A DNA stretch of 48,839 nt, taken from IMG/VR virus record IMGVR_UViG_3300020122_000353, positions 1 to 48,839 of that record, one strand, 5' to 3'. The number at the start of each line of letters is the position of its first letter. Within the stretch, counting starts at the first letter, position 1. The notes under the pieces were generated by a model. The model was not told where the DNA came from. It did no database searches and worked only from the letters and a program-made list of their open reading frames with translations. This DNA is from a virus. The translations under genes and the position numbers were made by a program. This document shows positions 1-8,444 of the stretch, one piece after another.

Positions 1-97
1 CGGACCTGTAGGCCCTGTCGCTCCGACCGGACCTGTAGGCCCTGTCGCTCCGACCGGACCTGTAGGCCCTGTCGCTCCGACCGGACCTGTAGGCCCT
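1..97 (-). repeat. 27-bp collagen-coding tandem repeat (left part)
   Basis: Three full and one partial perfect copies of a 27-bp unit (positions 1-27, 28-54, 55-81, 82-97). On the minus strand each unit encodes nine residues of Gly-X-Y collagen-like sequence. The array continues at 48775-48839. The copies are identical at DNA level, which suggests recent expansion, possible copy-number variation and possible assembly collapse. Confidence 0.95.
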
Positions 98-231
98 GGG
101 GCAGCCGGCGCTGGCGTGTGCCCGACACTTACACCCCAGACGGGGAAAGAAAACGTTTGAGCGGCGGCTCCACTAAACAAAAGCGGCCCCGTTAAGCTAA
201 CGATGGCCGCAACGGTGATGATTTTTTTCAT
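1..231 (-). CDS. Collagen-like exported protein, N-terminal part (wraps window end)
   Basis: N-terminal 77 codons of a gene that continues at 48774 going down to 48349. The start at 231 follows the stop of the upstream gene by 4 nt. It begins with a clear Sec signal peptide ([10 protein letters not shown], then a hydrophobic core ending SGAAAQ). A short Pro/Ala linker leads into Gly-X-Y repeats with a 9-residue unit GPTGPVGAT. Removing the 65-bp end overlap gives 657 nt and an intact frame, about 218 aa; joining the ends without removing it breaks the frame. Collagen-like phage proteins usually form trimeric fibres, but a signal peptide is unusual for a tail fibre, so an exported surface protein is equally likely. 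Repeat number may be under-counted by assembly. Confidence 0.85.
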   Translation of the reverse strand, partial: MKKIITVAAIVSLTGPLLFSGAAAQTFSFPVWGVSVGHTPAPAAPGPTGPVGATGPTGPVGATGPTGPVGATGPTGP

Positions 232-235
232 AGCC

Positions 236-1309
236 CTAGGTACATACGCTAGAGAAGGTAACCGTTCCTCCGCCCGCTATGGTAGCGACCGCGTTTTCTG
301 TGATGGTGTAATGGGTAGAATCTGGATAGGTAATGCTCGTTCCTACCAGGAGGATACCGCCCAGGGTCCCATTGCCTTGGGGGTTTGCCGTACAGCGCAT
401 GTTGGCAGCCGGTAAAGTGATAGAAGACGTTGTACAGCCGGTCCCACCCGCACCGATCGCACACGATGGATCGGATGCCGGGTGCCATGGGTAGGCAACA
501 ACGGCGTTCGACCCCTGCGCTGGGATTAGACCGCCCAGAAGATTCATGTTGTGTGCGACACCAATATCACCCGTCCCAACATCCGCACTATCAATACACA
601 CTTCCTTTTGTGAGTTGGAAGAAATTTCGAGTGACTGGCAACTCACCCCCGCTAAGGAATCTCCACTGAACCCCGTTAACTGCGTGGAATTTCCAAGCTC
701 GTTGAAAAAATTTGCGACGCCGTTATTGCCGACGACGGTGGAACCGAGCGCTATGTCATTAATAAACCCATTGTTCCAGGGGATTCCGCCGATGGCGACC
801 GTGGCACCAGACGTGACAGTCGCGCCAGCACCCATGGTGCTCTTAATCTGCCGAACAGTAACATTGTTCCCAGATATCCCGGTTACCGCACCTATAAACT
901 GCTGCAGACTCATACCTGATCCTGTGTTTATAACAAGAAATGAATCGACAAGCAGGAGGGCGGAATTCGCAACCGATATTACAACAGAGCCAAGAGGGCC
1001 TGTCGGTGTGTTAAAGTCTGCCGTTGTTGTTGTCGTCGCACCAGTCCCCCCTCCCCCGCCAGTGGCCCACGCCGGTAGACCACTTACCACCGTAAGAACC
1101 TGCCCGTTCGATCCAACCGGGAGGGAGGATAAAGCTCCATTTGTCGCGGCGAACAGCAAGTCACCGGCGCTCGTGCCGGTGAGAGAAGTCCCCCCCTGGT
1201 TAACCGGAACAGGGACAGATACACTCCCGTTGCCGACCGCGTTGACCGCTAACGCTGCGACGGGAAGCAGCGCGGCGGCAAAGGCGAATAATGAACGCTT
1301 GAACATCAT
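236..1309 (-). CDS. Exported fibre-like protein with signal peptide
   Basis: About 357 aa. Two adjacent ATGs (1309 and 1306) overlap the upstream stop. The N-terminus has a signal peptide ([20 protein letters not shown]). Residues about 35-85 carry the NQGGTSLTG / [12 protein letters not shown] / GLPAWA pattern common in phage tail-fibre and appendage proteins, followed by a poly-Gly/Thr hinge. The rest is a Gly/Ala/Thr/Ser-rich beta-type sequence with five Cys in the C-terminal half, which would fit disulfides in an exported protein. It lies in a run of four genes with signal peptides downstream of the capsid gene. The role as a fibre or surface adhesin is inferred. Confidence 0.75.
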   Translation of the reverse strand: MMFKRSLFAFAAALLPVAALAVNAVGNGSVSVPVPVNQGGTSLTGTSAGDLLFAATNGALSSLPVGSNGQVLTVVSGLPAWATGGGGGTGATTTTTADFNTPTGPLGSVVISVANSALLLVDSFLVINTGSGMSLQQFIGAVTGISGNNVTVRQIKSTMGAGATVTSGATVAIGGIPWNNGFINDIALGSTVVGNNGVANFFNELGNSTQLTGFSGDSLAGVSCQSLEISSNSQKEVCIDSADVGTGDIGVAHNMNLLGGLIPAQGSNAVVAYPWHPASDPSCAIGAGGTGCTTSSITLPAANMRCTANPQGNGTLGGILLVGTSITYPDSTHYTITENAVATIAGGGTVTFSSVCT

Positions 1310-2019
1310 AGTCCCGCGATCGATAAGTTTGAGGTCAACGCCCCTGAAAGTTTGTACGCTATTCCCACCACTGGGAATTTAATCAAAATGACCTGTCCAG
1401 CCCCAATTGTGATGGTTGACCCGTCACCATACAACAGGGTGCCGGCAGCACACGTTGCACCGGCATCATTGTAGATTTGAAGGAAAACTGATGTCGCCGG
1501 CCCGCTGTTGACTATCTCTATCCCACGACCGGCGGTTGCCTGTACATTCGTGCAGGCCGTAGCCGACGCAGACGTAAGAATGGTACCGCTCTGGAGATTC
1601 TCTTTGACGGTCAATGTCCCTTGCACAGCCGTTACAATGAGTCGTAGGTTCTTGACCGTGGACGATAGCCACCCGATGGCCCCCGTGCCCCCCGCATCTT
1701 GCGCAACGCCTGTGGCGGCTGTTCCATCCGTAGTAATCGGGAAGTTTGTATCCGTATCGGGCACAACGGATAAAGATGTAGCGCCGGTCCGCGCCCCGAG
1801 TGCGAACGCGGCTCCCCCCACCTGGTTCAGGTTAACGTTCTGCTCTGCGGCACCGGACGAGGAAACAACGTTCACATCCAATTGGCGGTGCCCACCGCTT
1901 GTCGTACACGACGGGAAGATGAGGAGGTCCGTACCACCAAACGGCCAACATACATAGTCCGCAGACGCCGGGGCAGCGAGCCCAAGGACGAACACTGCGG
2001 CGATAACGAGCCGCTTCAT
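1306..2019 (-). CDS. Predicted exported protein, unknown function
   Basis: 237 aa with a textbook Sec signal peptide (MKRLVIAAVFVLGLAAPASA, cleavage before DY). The mature part is rich in Thr, Gly, Ala and Ser, has several Cys (two close to the new N-terminus, four more later) and looks all-beta. The C-terminal segment resembles small virion decoration or cell-surface domains, but I recognise no family. It starts 2 nt after the upstream structural gene and its stop overlaps the next start, so it belongs to the late operon. It could be a virion protein exported for assembly or a host-surface modifier. Confidence 0.75.
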   Translation of the reverse strand: MKRLVIAAVFVLGLAAPASADYVCWPFGGTDLLIFPSCTTSGGHRQLDVNVVSSSGAAEQNVNLNQVGGAAFALGARTGATSLSVVPDTDTNFPITTDGTAATGVAQDAGGTGAIGWLSSTVKNLRLIVTAVQGTLTVKENLQSGTILTSASATACTNVQATAGRGIEIVNSGPATSVFLQIYNDAGATCAAGTLLYGDGSTITIGAGQVILIKFPVVGIAYKLSGALTSNLSIAGL

Positions 2020-2020
2020 C

Positions 2021-2992
2021 TTAAAAGTCCGTCCCGGCTACCCAGTATTGATTGTTCGCGGGCTGCTGCTGAACCGGAAGCACCGGTAGCATTGCCAAGG
2101 CAACTTGCAGGTTGGTGATTGACCCCACGGTAGCCGGTGTGACAACACGCAGGGTAAGTTTCGTCCCCGCTGCGTAGATAGCATCCGGCACTGAGGGTAT
2201 AAAGCGGAGCACACCGCCGCTTCCGACGGTCGGAGCCGCAAGAGCCGGCTGATTTGCGGGAGCACCGATTCCCGCTGTTGCCGTCAGCGCCACATCTGCG
2301 GCGAACAGCGTGTTGGCGGCGGCGGCAAAGCCGCTCGCTACAGATGCCCCGAGAGCCTGGGGCGTACCGGAAACGTCAGACTGATCCGAAGGAGGTTGCG
2401 TCGGCACGGAAGCATTTGTGCCGCCCGCAAGGGTAGCTCCGCCGGCCGTGTACGTCGTGGAAGTGTCCGTTGTCGAGACGACCAGGGTGATGGCGTTTCC
2501 AGCCGTTCCCGGCTTCACCGCCGTGAGTGTGATGACACCGGCGACGTTCGTAGCTGTGACGAGCGCGCTAACGGTCGCATTCGCATTGATCGCGGAAACG
2601 ACATGACCCGCGAGGATCGTAACGGTCGTGTCGCCGCCGACTTCTGTGTATACGACCGATGTGCCGTTGACAGTCGTTGTAACCGTTCCATCATGGTTCG
2701 GAACGTTAGCCAGCGTCGCCGTTTGCGACGCCTGTGCACCAGCGGTGTCGTACGCGCCTTCGCCTACGGCAATGTTGAACAGATGGCCGCCCGAGAGTTC
2801 ATCAATAGCGGTGAACGACGCGGCGACCAGCGGTATTTTTACTGCGTACGGGAGGGTGATGCGGGCTTGCACGGTTGCGTTAGCCACGCCCGCCCCTGGG
2901 GACACCGATGAAAAGCTGTGGAACTGGAGCGCGTCAAACCGGAACCCGTGGGGTTCACGGTTGATCGTACGCTTGACCGGAGGGTTTGCCAT
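2021..2992 (-). CDS. Structural protein next to capsid, with embedded beta domain
   Basis: 323 aa, immediately downstream (3 nt) of the major capsid gene. The N-terminal 60 residues and the C-terminal region (about 200-323) look like one beta-rich structural unit. Residues about 102-192 form a separate domain (VNGTSVVYTEVGGDTT ... INANATV ... AVKPGTAGNAITL) that recurs in the putative head-tail adaptor at 45968-47155. The position suggests a head decoration or completion protein; this is inferred from context only. Confidence 0.65.
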   Translation of the reverse strand: MANPPVKRTINREPHGFRFDALQFHSFSSVSPGAGVANATVQARITLPYAVKIPLVAASFTAIDELSGGHLFNIAVGEGAYDTAGAQASQTATLANVPNHDGTVTTTVNGTSVVYTEVGGDTTVTILAGHVVSAINANATVSALVTATNVAGVITLTAVKPGTAGNAITLVVSTTDTSTTYTAGGATLAGGTNASVPTQPPSDQSDVSGTPQALGASVASGFAAAANTLFAADVALTATAGIGAPANQPALAAPTVGSGGVLRFIPSVPDAIYAAGTKLTLRVVTPATVGSITNLQVALAMLPVLPVQQQPANNQYWVAGTDF

Positions 2993-2995
2993 GGT

Positions 2996-3970
2996 TTATG
3001 CACTCCCGCCGACGAGGCCTCTCCAGTTCGCGAACCCATGCGTTTCGCGGAAGCTGGAACGAATCGCGAAGTTGCCAGTCGGGTTGTCGTACCATGCGTG
3101 CGACTTGCCTCTCCACTTGAACCCGCATAGCAGGGAGTGAGTAGAGCCGCCATTCCGCCAGTCGCCAGGTCCGCAGGAGAGGAACCACGCGCTGGGCGAG
3201 TTGATGTACCGAACGACCATGAGGTCGTACAGGCCTTCGGCGGTGTTGGGTTGGTTCTCGTTGGAATACGGCGCCAACTTCGCGCCGGAAACTTCTTGGA
3301 TGGTTTTCGCCATTTGCGGGTTGCAAATGAGGTACTTACCAACACGGTAGTCAGGATTGCCGCGATCCGTGCGAAGCGTCGCGAGCAGGATTTCCGCTTG
3401 CCGCAACGTTTCCGGTAGGAACGGTGCATTCCCGAGGGAGTTGGAGAATGTTTGGCCCGTCACATTGAACGGTTGGGTCTGCGGCCCTGCGTCCGCGTTG
3501 ATTGCACCTAACGGATGGTTTGAGGCGCACAGTGGGAGGCCATCTGAGCCGGGCACCAAGTTCGAATAGGCATAGTTGAAGATGTCCCACATGATGTAGT
3601 CGAGCGTATACCGCTCACTGTTCGCCAACATGCGCGGAAGCATTCCGGCGAAGTTCAGCGGGTCTTCCGTCTGGGCTTCCTCGGAAACGTACGATTGAAG
3701 GCCCCACGTGCGGAACGTGAACTCAATCGGGATCAATTCACCGGGGGAGTCAGCTACAAACGCCGCGCCCTCAGCCGGCCGGGGCTGCATGAGACCTAGT
3801 TCATAGATCGGCATGACCTGCGCGATCGAACGAACCGGGTCAAACCCGACCGTGTTGAAGTACTTCGGGAACAGCGGAGCGACTTCGTTGCTCGCGTTGG
3901 TGAACGCGAACTCCATCGCTTTGGTTGTAGCGTTGTAGGAATCCCGAGTCGTAACGATCCCGTTAGCCAT
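2996..3970 (-). CDS. Major capsid protein (HK97-type fold, Mu gpT-like)
   Basis: 324 aa. The sequence resembles the Mu-type major head protein family: an N-terminal helix, a central segment RYTLDYIMWDIFNYAYS followed by DGLPLCASNHPLG, and a C-terminal part with DYRVGKYLICNP and a basic-aromatic end. It lies downstream of portal and scaffold genes in the normal head-gene order. The start ATG at 3970 follows the upstream stop by 3 nt. This should be the most abundant virion protein. Confidence 0.85.
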   Translation of the reverse strand: MANGIVTTRDSYNATTKAMEFAFTNASNEVAPLFPKYFNTVGFDPVRSIAQVMPIYELGLMQPRPAEGAAFVADSPGELIPIEFTFRTWGLQSYVSEEAQTEDPLNFAGMLPRMLANSERYTLDYIMWDIFNYAYSNLVPGSDGLPLCASNHPLGAINADAGPQTQPFNVTGQTFSNSLGNAPFLPETLRQAEILLATLRTDRGNPDYRVGKYLICNPQMAKTIQEVSGAKLAPYSNENQPNTAEGLYDLMVVRYINSPSAWFLSCGPGDWRNGGSTHSLLCGFKWRGKSHAWYDNPTGNFAIRSSFRETHGFANWRGLVGGSA

Positions 3971-3973
3971 GTC

Positions 3974-4912
3974 TTAGATCACTCCCGAAGAGAAGAAGCC
4001 GAGTACTTGACGGCCCGCGACGCCCACGCCGGGGATATTTACGCCACCCGAGCTGTTCGACGTGTCAATCAGGTCGAGCGCACTGGTGATTGTGAAAATT
4101 TTATTCGATTGACTCGTGTCAGCCACAAACTTGCCGCTCGCTGCATCAAGCAGGAGGCCGGCAGATGTGATGTTCGCGTAGAACGGCTGCACGAGACTTA
4201 GAACCACCGGTTGATTAGCCGTCAACTTCGCCACGAGGACGCCAAAGTTGCCCGGATCGCCGATCGGCGGAGGATTGGCGGTCACGCCGAGGGGGTTGCG
4301 GTTGTATCCAGCGGTACTCGACCCACCGACTCCCGTCGCCCACACAGCATCCGACCCGTGCAGGGCGATGCCGACGATGTTTGCGTTGTCGTTTGTGGCG
4401 CATTGGTTGACGCCTTGGTAGTTCGACAGTGTAGCCGGGGTATCGGCGTTCGAGCCGAAGTTCGTTGACGCCGACTGTTGTGCTTCCGTTTGGGGAAGGA
4501 GGCCGATGTAGGTCGCAACGCCGGTCGAGTTGGCGGGGGAACCGGCGCTGGAGACATTAATGCGCGGGGTCGTACCGGCCGCACAGCTAAACACGTATTC
4601 GGTAGAGGCCAGGGATTCGATGGAGCCCGCACCGACGTAGGTTAAAATAATGTAGTACGTCTGTGCTACCGCTCCCGACGTTGCTTTTGCCGTAATCGTC
4701 ACCGGGGAGCCGGCAACGTTCGGCATAATCGGCCCCGCTGCGGTCGCGATTGAACCGTTTGGATTAGGATTGACAATCGAGCCGGTCGTTACCAGCTTCA
4801 AAAAGTCTCCGGCCTTGAACGCGGCATTTTGTGCCTTCAAGTACATAGCCGGGGTCGGCCAGTTGATACCGGGGGTCCCAAACAACCGGGGCATTACATA
4901 CGGCACGGCCAT
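3974..4912 (-). CDS. Structural protein, possible capsid decoration/fibre-like
   Basis: 312 aa, beta-rich, with many Gly, Ser, Thr and Asn. The N-terminus (MPRLFGTPGINWPTP) is followed by Ig-like stretches such as ITAKATSGAVAQTYYIILTYVG. It is the first gene after the terminator at about 4970-5001 and directly precedes the capsid gene, so it probably starts a separate capsid transcript. AGGAGC 9 nt upstream is a good ribosome site. No family recognised; decoration or head-stabilising protein is an inference from position. Confidence 0.65.
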   Translation of the reverse strand: MAVPYVMPRLFGTPGINWPTPAMYLKAQNAAFKAGDFLKLVTTGSIVNPNPNGSIATAAGPIMPNVAGSPVTITAKATSGAVAQTYYIILTYVGAGSIESLASTEYVFSCAAGTTPRINVSSAGSPANSTGVATYIGLLPQTEAQQSASTNFGSNADTPATLSNYQGVNQCATNDNANIVGIALHGSDAVWATGVGGSSTAGYNRNPLGVTANPPPIGDPGNFGVLVAKLTANQPVVLSLVQPFYANITSAGLLLDAASGKFVADTSQSNKIFTITSALDLIDTSNSSGGVNIPGVGVAGRQVLGFFSSGVI

Positions 4913-4941
4913 TAGACTTTGCTCCTATACGACATAGGCCA

Positions 4942-4970
4942 AGTGTACTACGTAGAGGAGTATCCTGCAA
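4942..4970 (-). promoter_or_regulatory. Candidate sigma70-like promoter for capsid genes
   Basis: On the minus strand TTGCAG (4970-4965), a 17-nt spacer and TACACT (4947-4942) lie just downstream of a strong terminator and 30 nt upstream of the start at 4912. The match to consensus is modest, so the call rests mainly on position. Confidence 0.3.
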
Positions 4971-5001
4971 GAGAAAAGCCCCACCAGGGTCGGTGGGGCT
5001 T
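4970..5001 (-). terminator. Rho-independent terminator before capsid genes
   Basis: Minus-strand hairpin AAGCCCCACC / GGTGGGGCTT (arms 5001-4992 and 4985-4976, 6-nt loop) followed by TTTTCTCTT. It would end or attenuate transcripts from the portal/scaffold genes before the capsid block. Confidence 0.8.
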
Positions 5002-5009
5002 ACTCGGAA

Positions 5010-5106
5010 CGGCACTCCCGCCTCGAACGGGCTCAGATGAGGTCGGTTACATCGCAGTACTTACGAGATTCGCCAAAGACCTGTAGCAGTCCAACACTGC
5101 GTGCCG
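5010..5106 (-). ncRNA. Cloverleaf-like structured RNA (tRNA-like, doubtful)
   Basis: 97 nt on the minus strand between the gene ending at 5122 and the terminator at 5001. The ends pair (CGGCAC with GTGCCG). A D-arm-like hairpin follows (GCAG, loop TGTTGGA, CTGC), then AGGTC can pair with GACCT across a long loop, and a T-arm-like hairpin CCCG-TTCGAGG-CGGG sits near the 3' end. The anticodon arm is not canonical (loop about 33 nt) and position 8 does not fit, so it is not a normal tRNA. It may be a degenerate tRNA, an intron-bearing tRNA or an unrelated structured RNA. Confidence 0.3.
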
Positions 5107-5121
5107 AAAGTGCGTTAGGGG

Positions 5122-5769
5122 TCATCCCCTCTTTTCATTTTTAACGGTTATTGCGGTTCTGGTTTTACCGGCGATCGACGCCACGTTCCCATGATCGTCG
5201 GTCGTACGGCAGACCGTGTTCTCGAAGTCCTCGTTACGGGCAAGGGTCCATTCGACCCAGCCGGGAGCCTTTTCGTAGGAGAACGCGGGATCGAGGATTT
5301 CGCAGAGAATCTGCGATCCGTAGGTCACATACTGCTCACCGTCACTAGCCTCCAAGAAGGAAACCTTCGCATGGGGCGATTTACGGTCAATCTCGCCGCC
5401 CGTGACGTACCGAATGCGCTCGCTGGCCCGCAGGCTAGCCGTTTCAATATCCCGGCGCGCTGAGCAGGTGGCATGCTCCATGCGCACAAGCCACACGTAG
5501 CGTGGGCCCGTATGTGTGCCGGCCACCACGTTGGAGTCAAACTCGAATGGTGGTTTGGCTTCGCGAATAATACATTCCGGGTTTGACTGTACCAGCGAGT
5601 CCACCGACCCAGGGTACGTCGGCATCACGCCGTTGGCTCGCTTGCGCACCGCCGATGAACCGGGTAGGGTAATCCATTTTCCGGGGTTCGCTCGCACGGC
5701 CGCATCTGTGGTCGCCGCTTGGCGGAGTCGCCCAGCCTGTGGGTCTGTCCGAATATCAAAATCACTCAT
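5122..5769 (-). CDS. Conserved hypothetical protein in head region
   Basis: 215 aa, mixed alpha/beta, soluble, no signal peptide or membrane segment. It overlaps the upstream scaffold-like gene by 4 nt (ATGA) and ends shortly before the structured RNA and terminator. It contains several Trp and Cys (for example WVEWTLARNEDFENTVC). Its position between scaffold and capsid suggests a head-assembly or minor structural role; no family recognised. Confidence 0.65.
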   Translation of the reverse strand: MSDFDIRTDPQAGRLRQAATTDAAVRANPGKWITLPGSSAVRKRANGVMPTYPGSVDSLVQSNPECIIREAKPPFEFDSNVVAGTHTGPRYVWLVRMEHATCSARRDIETASLRASERIRYVTGGEIDRKSPHAKVSFLEASDGEQYVTYGSQILCEILDPAFSYEKAPGWVEWTLARNEDFENTVCRTTDDHGNVASIAGKTRTAITVKNEKRG

Positions 5770-6470
5770 TGGGTGGCCTCAATCTCTTTCAGTTGCTCCG
5801 GCGTGAGCTTATATCCATCGCGCATACGTTCAAGCCATGGCGCGAGTTTCTTGTCTCCCCCGGCCGGGGAACTTAGAGACGATCCCGAGGGGGTGAGGAG
5901 GGGGTCCGGTTTGCGTGAAGCCTCTTCTTTGGCCCGAGCGGCAAAGGCCACACCCTTGGCAGCGTTCCACCTGAGAATAAGTTCGGCCGAGCGGCTTTCC
6001 TCATTCATCACCGTAAGAGGCGTCAAGTCTAAGCCGCGTATGATCTTGTCAAACTCCGGGGAAATAACCCGGAAATCCTCAGAGGACTCAGCGGCTTGCA
6101 TCCGATTTCGGAAATCTGAAACCAGAAGTCTGGCATTTGTCTCTTGGTACGGCTTAGCGGCCGCTTCGAAGCGCATTTGCGCATGGCGCGCGCCGAGTTC
6201 CGACATCGTGCGTCCGTACGCAGCGGGGTCGGCGATTGAAAGCTCCGCTAATCTGTCCTGCTGCTCCTTCGGCAGGAGGTCAATCGGGTTTGCCGGGACA
6301 TGTGGCTGCTGCGTCTGCGGCGTGCGCTGCACGTATCCGGGTATAACCTCGGCGATGGCGCCCTTCAGAGCAGCTGTTAGGGTATCAACGGTGATCGTCG
6401 GGGCGGGGGACGCAGGGGCACCAGCAACCGGCTTCCCCTCAGTGTCTACGCGTGGTGCTTCTTCAGGCAT
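5766..6470 (-). CDS. Putative capsid scaffold protein
   Basis: 234 aa, highly charged and predicted mostly helical, with a Pro/Ala-rich disordered N-terminus and a basic, Leu/Glu-rich C-terminus (ERMRDGYKLTPEQLKEIEATQ region). It lies directly after the portal gene and upstream of the capsid gene, the standard scaffold position. C-terminal helical ends of scaffolds usually bind capsid protein. Identification is from position and composition, not from a strong motif. Confidence 0.6.
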   Translation of the reverse strand: MPEEAPRVDTEGKPVAGAPASPAPTITVDTLTAALKGAIAEVIPGYVQRTPQTQQPHVPANPIDLLPKEQQDRLAELSIADPAAYGRTMSELGARHAQMRFEAAAKPYQETNARLLVSDFRNRMQAAESSEDFRVISPEFDKIIRGLDLTPLTVMNEESRSAELILRWNAAKGVAFAARAKEEASRKPDPLLTPSGSSLSSPAGGDKKLAPWLERMRDGYKLTPEQLKEIEATQ

Positions 6471-6473
6471 AGG

Positions 6474-8441
6474 TTACCTTTTCTTCTGAGGTTGCCCGCC
6501 ACCCTGCAACTGTTGCAGAGCCTGCGCGGCGGCCATCTGTTGCATAAATTGGACAGCATCCTCCGGGGTTCCTATCAACTGCTGCACATTTCTCAGGCCG
6601 CGCTGCTCAACCAGGGTCTTGATCCACTCGTACGACAGTTTGGGGTTCTGCTGAATGTACGGAACCGACATGGCAAGCTGGAATAGAGCCATCATCTCGT
6701 TATTGCGGGAAGTAGCGTCGATCGGGTCCGTGCTCCCTGCAACCGTTATGGTGTAGTCCTGCATAAGCATTTCAGGCGTCACCGTGAATACCTGGGCCTG
6801 TCCGCCGCCTTGCATGAGCACCGTTTCGGGGGTGCCCATGTACTGCCGGTTGAGCTGATGGTTAAAGTTGACGACCTGGTCCATAGCTCCACGAAAATGC
6901 GCGGCGATAAGACTTGTGCGTATGCTGGCGGACATCTGCCGCTGCCTGATCTCCGTTGCCGGGCGGCGTCCAGAGGACTGCCCGCCCAGGGATAGAGCAT
7001 CCTGCCCCGTGTATTCATTCCCATACTGCTTGAATAACTGCTCTTCTTGGTAGGACTGCACGGGGACATCACCGAGGTCGAACATCACCATGTCACCGTC
7101 CGTGTTCGACGTATTTTCCACCTCGTACGTGGCATTTGGCCGGTATGCCCCCTGGCCCTTGGCATTAAGAACCGGAGACCCCTTACGGATTTTCACTCCT
7201 GGGGCCATCTTAAGCGAAAGCTGATCGTTGCGGGCCTTGTTGTTGGCGTCGATGCTTTGCTGAACGCCAGCGAGGCGTTCAATCAGGCTGTACCCATACG
7301 CCTCGGCCACGCGCGGAAACGGCGTGAATAGGAAAAACGGCCGGATGCCGGACGAGTAGTTGTACGGCATGAAGCCGAGCAGGCGTTGATTGGCCCATGA
7401 TAACCAGAAGACGTTTTCCTCCGGTATACCGTCGCCGTTCATATCGTACTGTCGGCTATGGATACGCCACACCTTGAGAGGACCGCGATTCTTGAAGAAC
7501 TCTGAGGTCAACGGACCCTGGCCGGGGCCTATATCGAGTTGCCGAGAGGCCTGCTTATCATAGTTGCCCTGCGGGTCACGGGCGACGTCAGTTTGACCTA
7601 GCGTCACGTACTGAAGTGCGCGCTCGCACTCCATAGAATCGAAGAACCCTTTCCGGCAGCGAGCATCGAGGTCCGTTTCGTACAGCCACTCCACACGCAT
7701 AACGGCCGCCGCATCTTCGATCGACCGCGCCTCGTTGGGAACGAGGTAGAATTCTTTGAGCGGCACGACAGTGTACTGCGCATAATCCTTGCGGTAGATG
7801 TCCATGTCTTGCGTCTCGTACGTCACGATCGGCTTGCCGGACTCATCAATAATAGGCTCCCCGGTTGCGGGGTTCATGGCCGGGACAGGGACCTGCACTT
7901 CGCGGCGTACGCGTTCACGCGCCCACATCTGCTCCAGCACGCCCGTGCCATCACGGAGGCCGGCCTGGAGCCACTCTTCGTACTTGTCGAAATACGCTTT
8001 GCCGTCAGCGCGTCGTCTGCGGGCCTCGGCATTGTAGAACGCCTCCACCACGCCTTGGGATTCGCACGCTTGAGGCGTGTTCCCCGACGCAAGGAAAAGG
8101 CGCCCGTGCGACGTGACTTCACCAAGCACGCGGGCGACGAGGTTCTCAAGCTGGGAAGACGTATAGGGCAGGCGAATATTGGAAGCTCCGGGCCATGGGA
8201 ATTCTCCCGCTGCCTCGGACGCTATGAGGTCGTACGTATCAGCGTAGCTCTGGAGGTTCGTGTTGAACGCCTGACGCGCCCCTGTTATAGAATTGACCGT
8301 GTTGTACAGGTCAATTGAGAGCGCCGTCCATTGGCGCTCAGAGAGCTTTGACGGGATGCCCGTATCAAAAGAAACATTCGCGCTATCCGGCTGGATCGAA
8401 TGTTCCGGGGCGTTAAGGGGCAGCCTCGTGGGCTGGTCCAC
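6474..8441 (-). CDS. Portal protein
   Basis: 655 aa, within the size range of podovirus portal proteins (P22 type is about 725 aa). Typical portal features are visible: an N-terminal segment with SQLENLVARVLGEV, long alternating helices and strands in the middle, a segment around ARNDQLSLKMAPGVKIRKG, and a Gln-rich C-terminal helix (FMQQMAAAQALQQLQGG) like a barrel or crown. It starts with GTG at 8441, 3 nt after the upstream stop, and lies between TerL and scaffold genes. It forms the dodecameric DNA channel at the capsid vertex. Confidence 0.85.
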   Translation of the reverse strand: MDQPTRLPLNAPEHSIQPDSANVSFDTGIPSKLSERQWTALSIDLYNTVNSITGARQAFNTNLQSYADTYDLIASEAAGEFPWPGASNIRLPYTSSQLENLVARVLGEVTSHGRLFLASGNTPQACESQGVVEAFYNAEARRRRADGKAYFDKYEEWLQAGLRDGTGVLEQMWARERVRREVQVPVPAMNPATGEPIIDESGKPIVTYETQDMDIYRKDYAQYTVVPLKEFYLVPNEARSIEDAAAVMRVEWLYETDLDARCRKGFFDSMECERALQYVTLGQTDVARDPQGNYDKQASRQLDIGPGQGPLTSEFFKNRGPLKVWRIHSRQYDMNGDGIPEENVFWLSWANQRLLGFMPYNYSSGIRPFFLFTPFPRVAEAYGYSLIERLAGVQQSIDANNKARNDQLSLKMAPGVKIRKGSPVLNAKGQGAYRPNATYEVENTSNTDGDMVMFDLGDVPVQSYQEEQLFKQYGNEYTGQDALSLGGQSSGRRPATEIRQRQMSASIRTSLIAAHFRGAMDQVVNFNHQLNRQYMGTPETVLMQGGGQAQVFTVTPEMLMQDYTITVAGSTDPIDATSRNNEMMALFQLAMSVPYIQQNPKLSYEWIKTLVEQRGLRNVQQLIGTPEDAVQFMQQMAAAQALQQLQGGGQPQKKR

Positions 8442-8444
8442 GGA

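Noticed and set aside
1-97. CRISPR-like array
   Set aside because: The units are contiguous 27-bp repeats with no spacers and encode Gly-X-Y.
546-1382. Long plus-strand ORF (278 codons) opposite the fibre-like gene
   Set aside because: Pro/Val-rich antisense shadow of a well-supported minus-strand gene with signal peptide; no ribosome site or neighbours on that strand.
5010-5106. Standard tRNA-Pro(TGG) reading of the structured element
   Set aside because: An arm AGGTC-TTTGGCG-AATCT can be drawn but has a mismatch, leaves a 33-nt variable region and lacks T8; kept only as a tRNA-like candidate.
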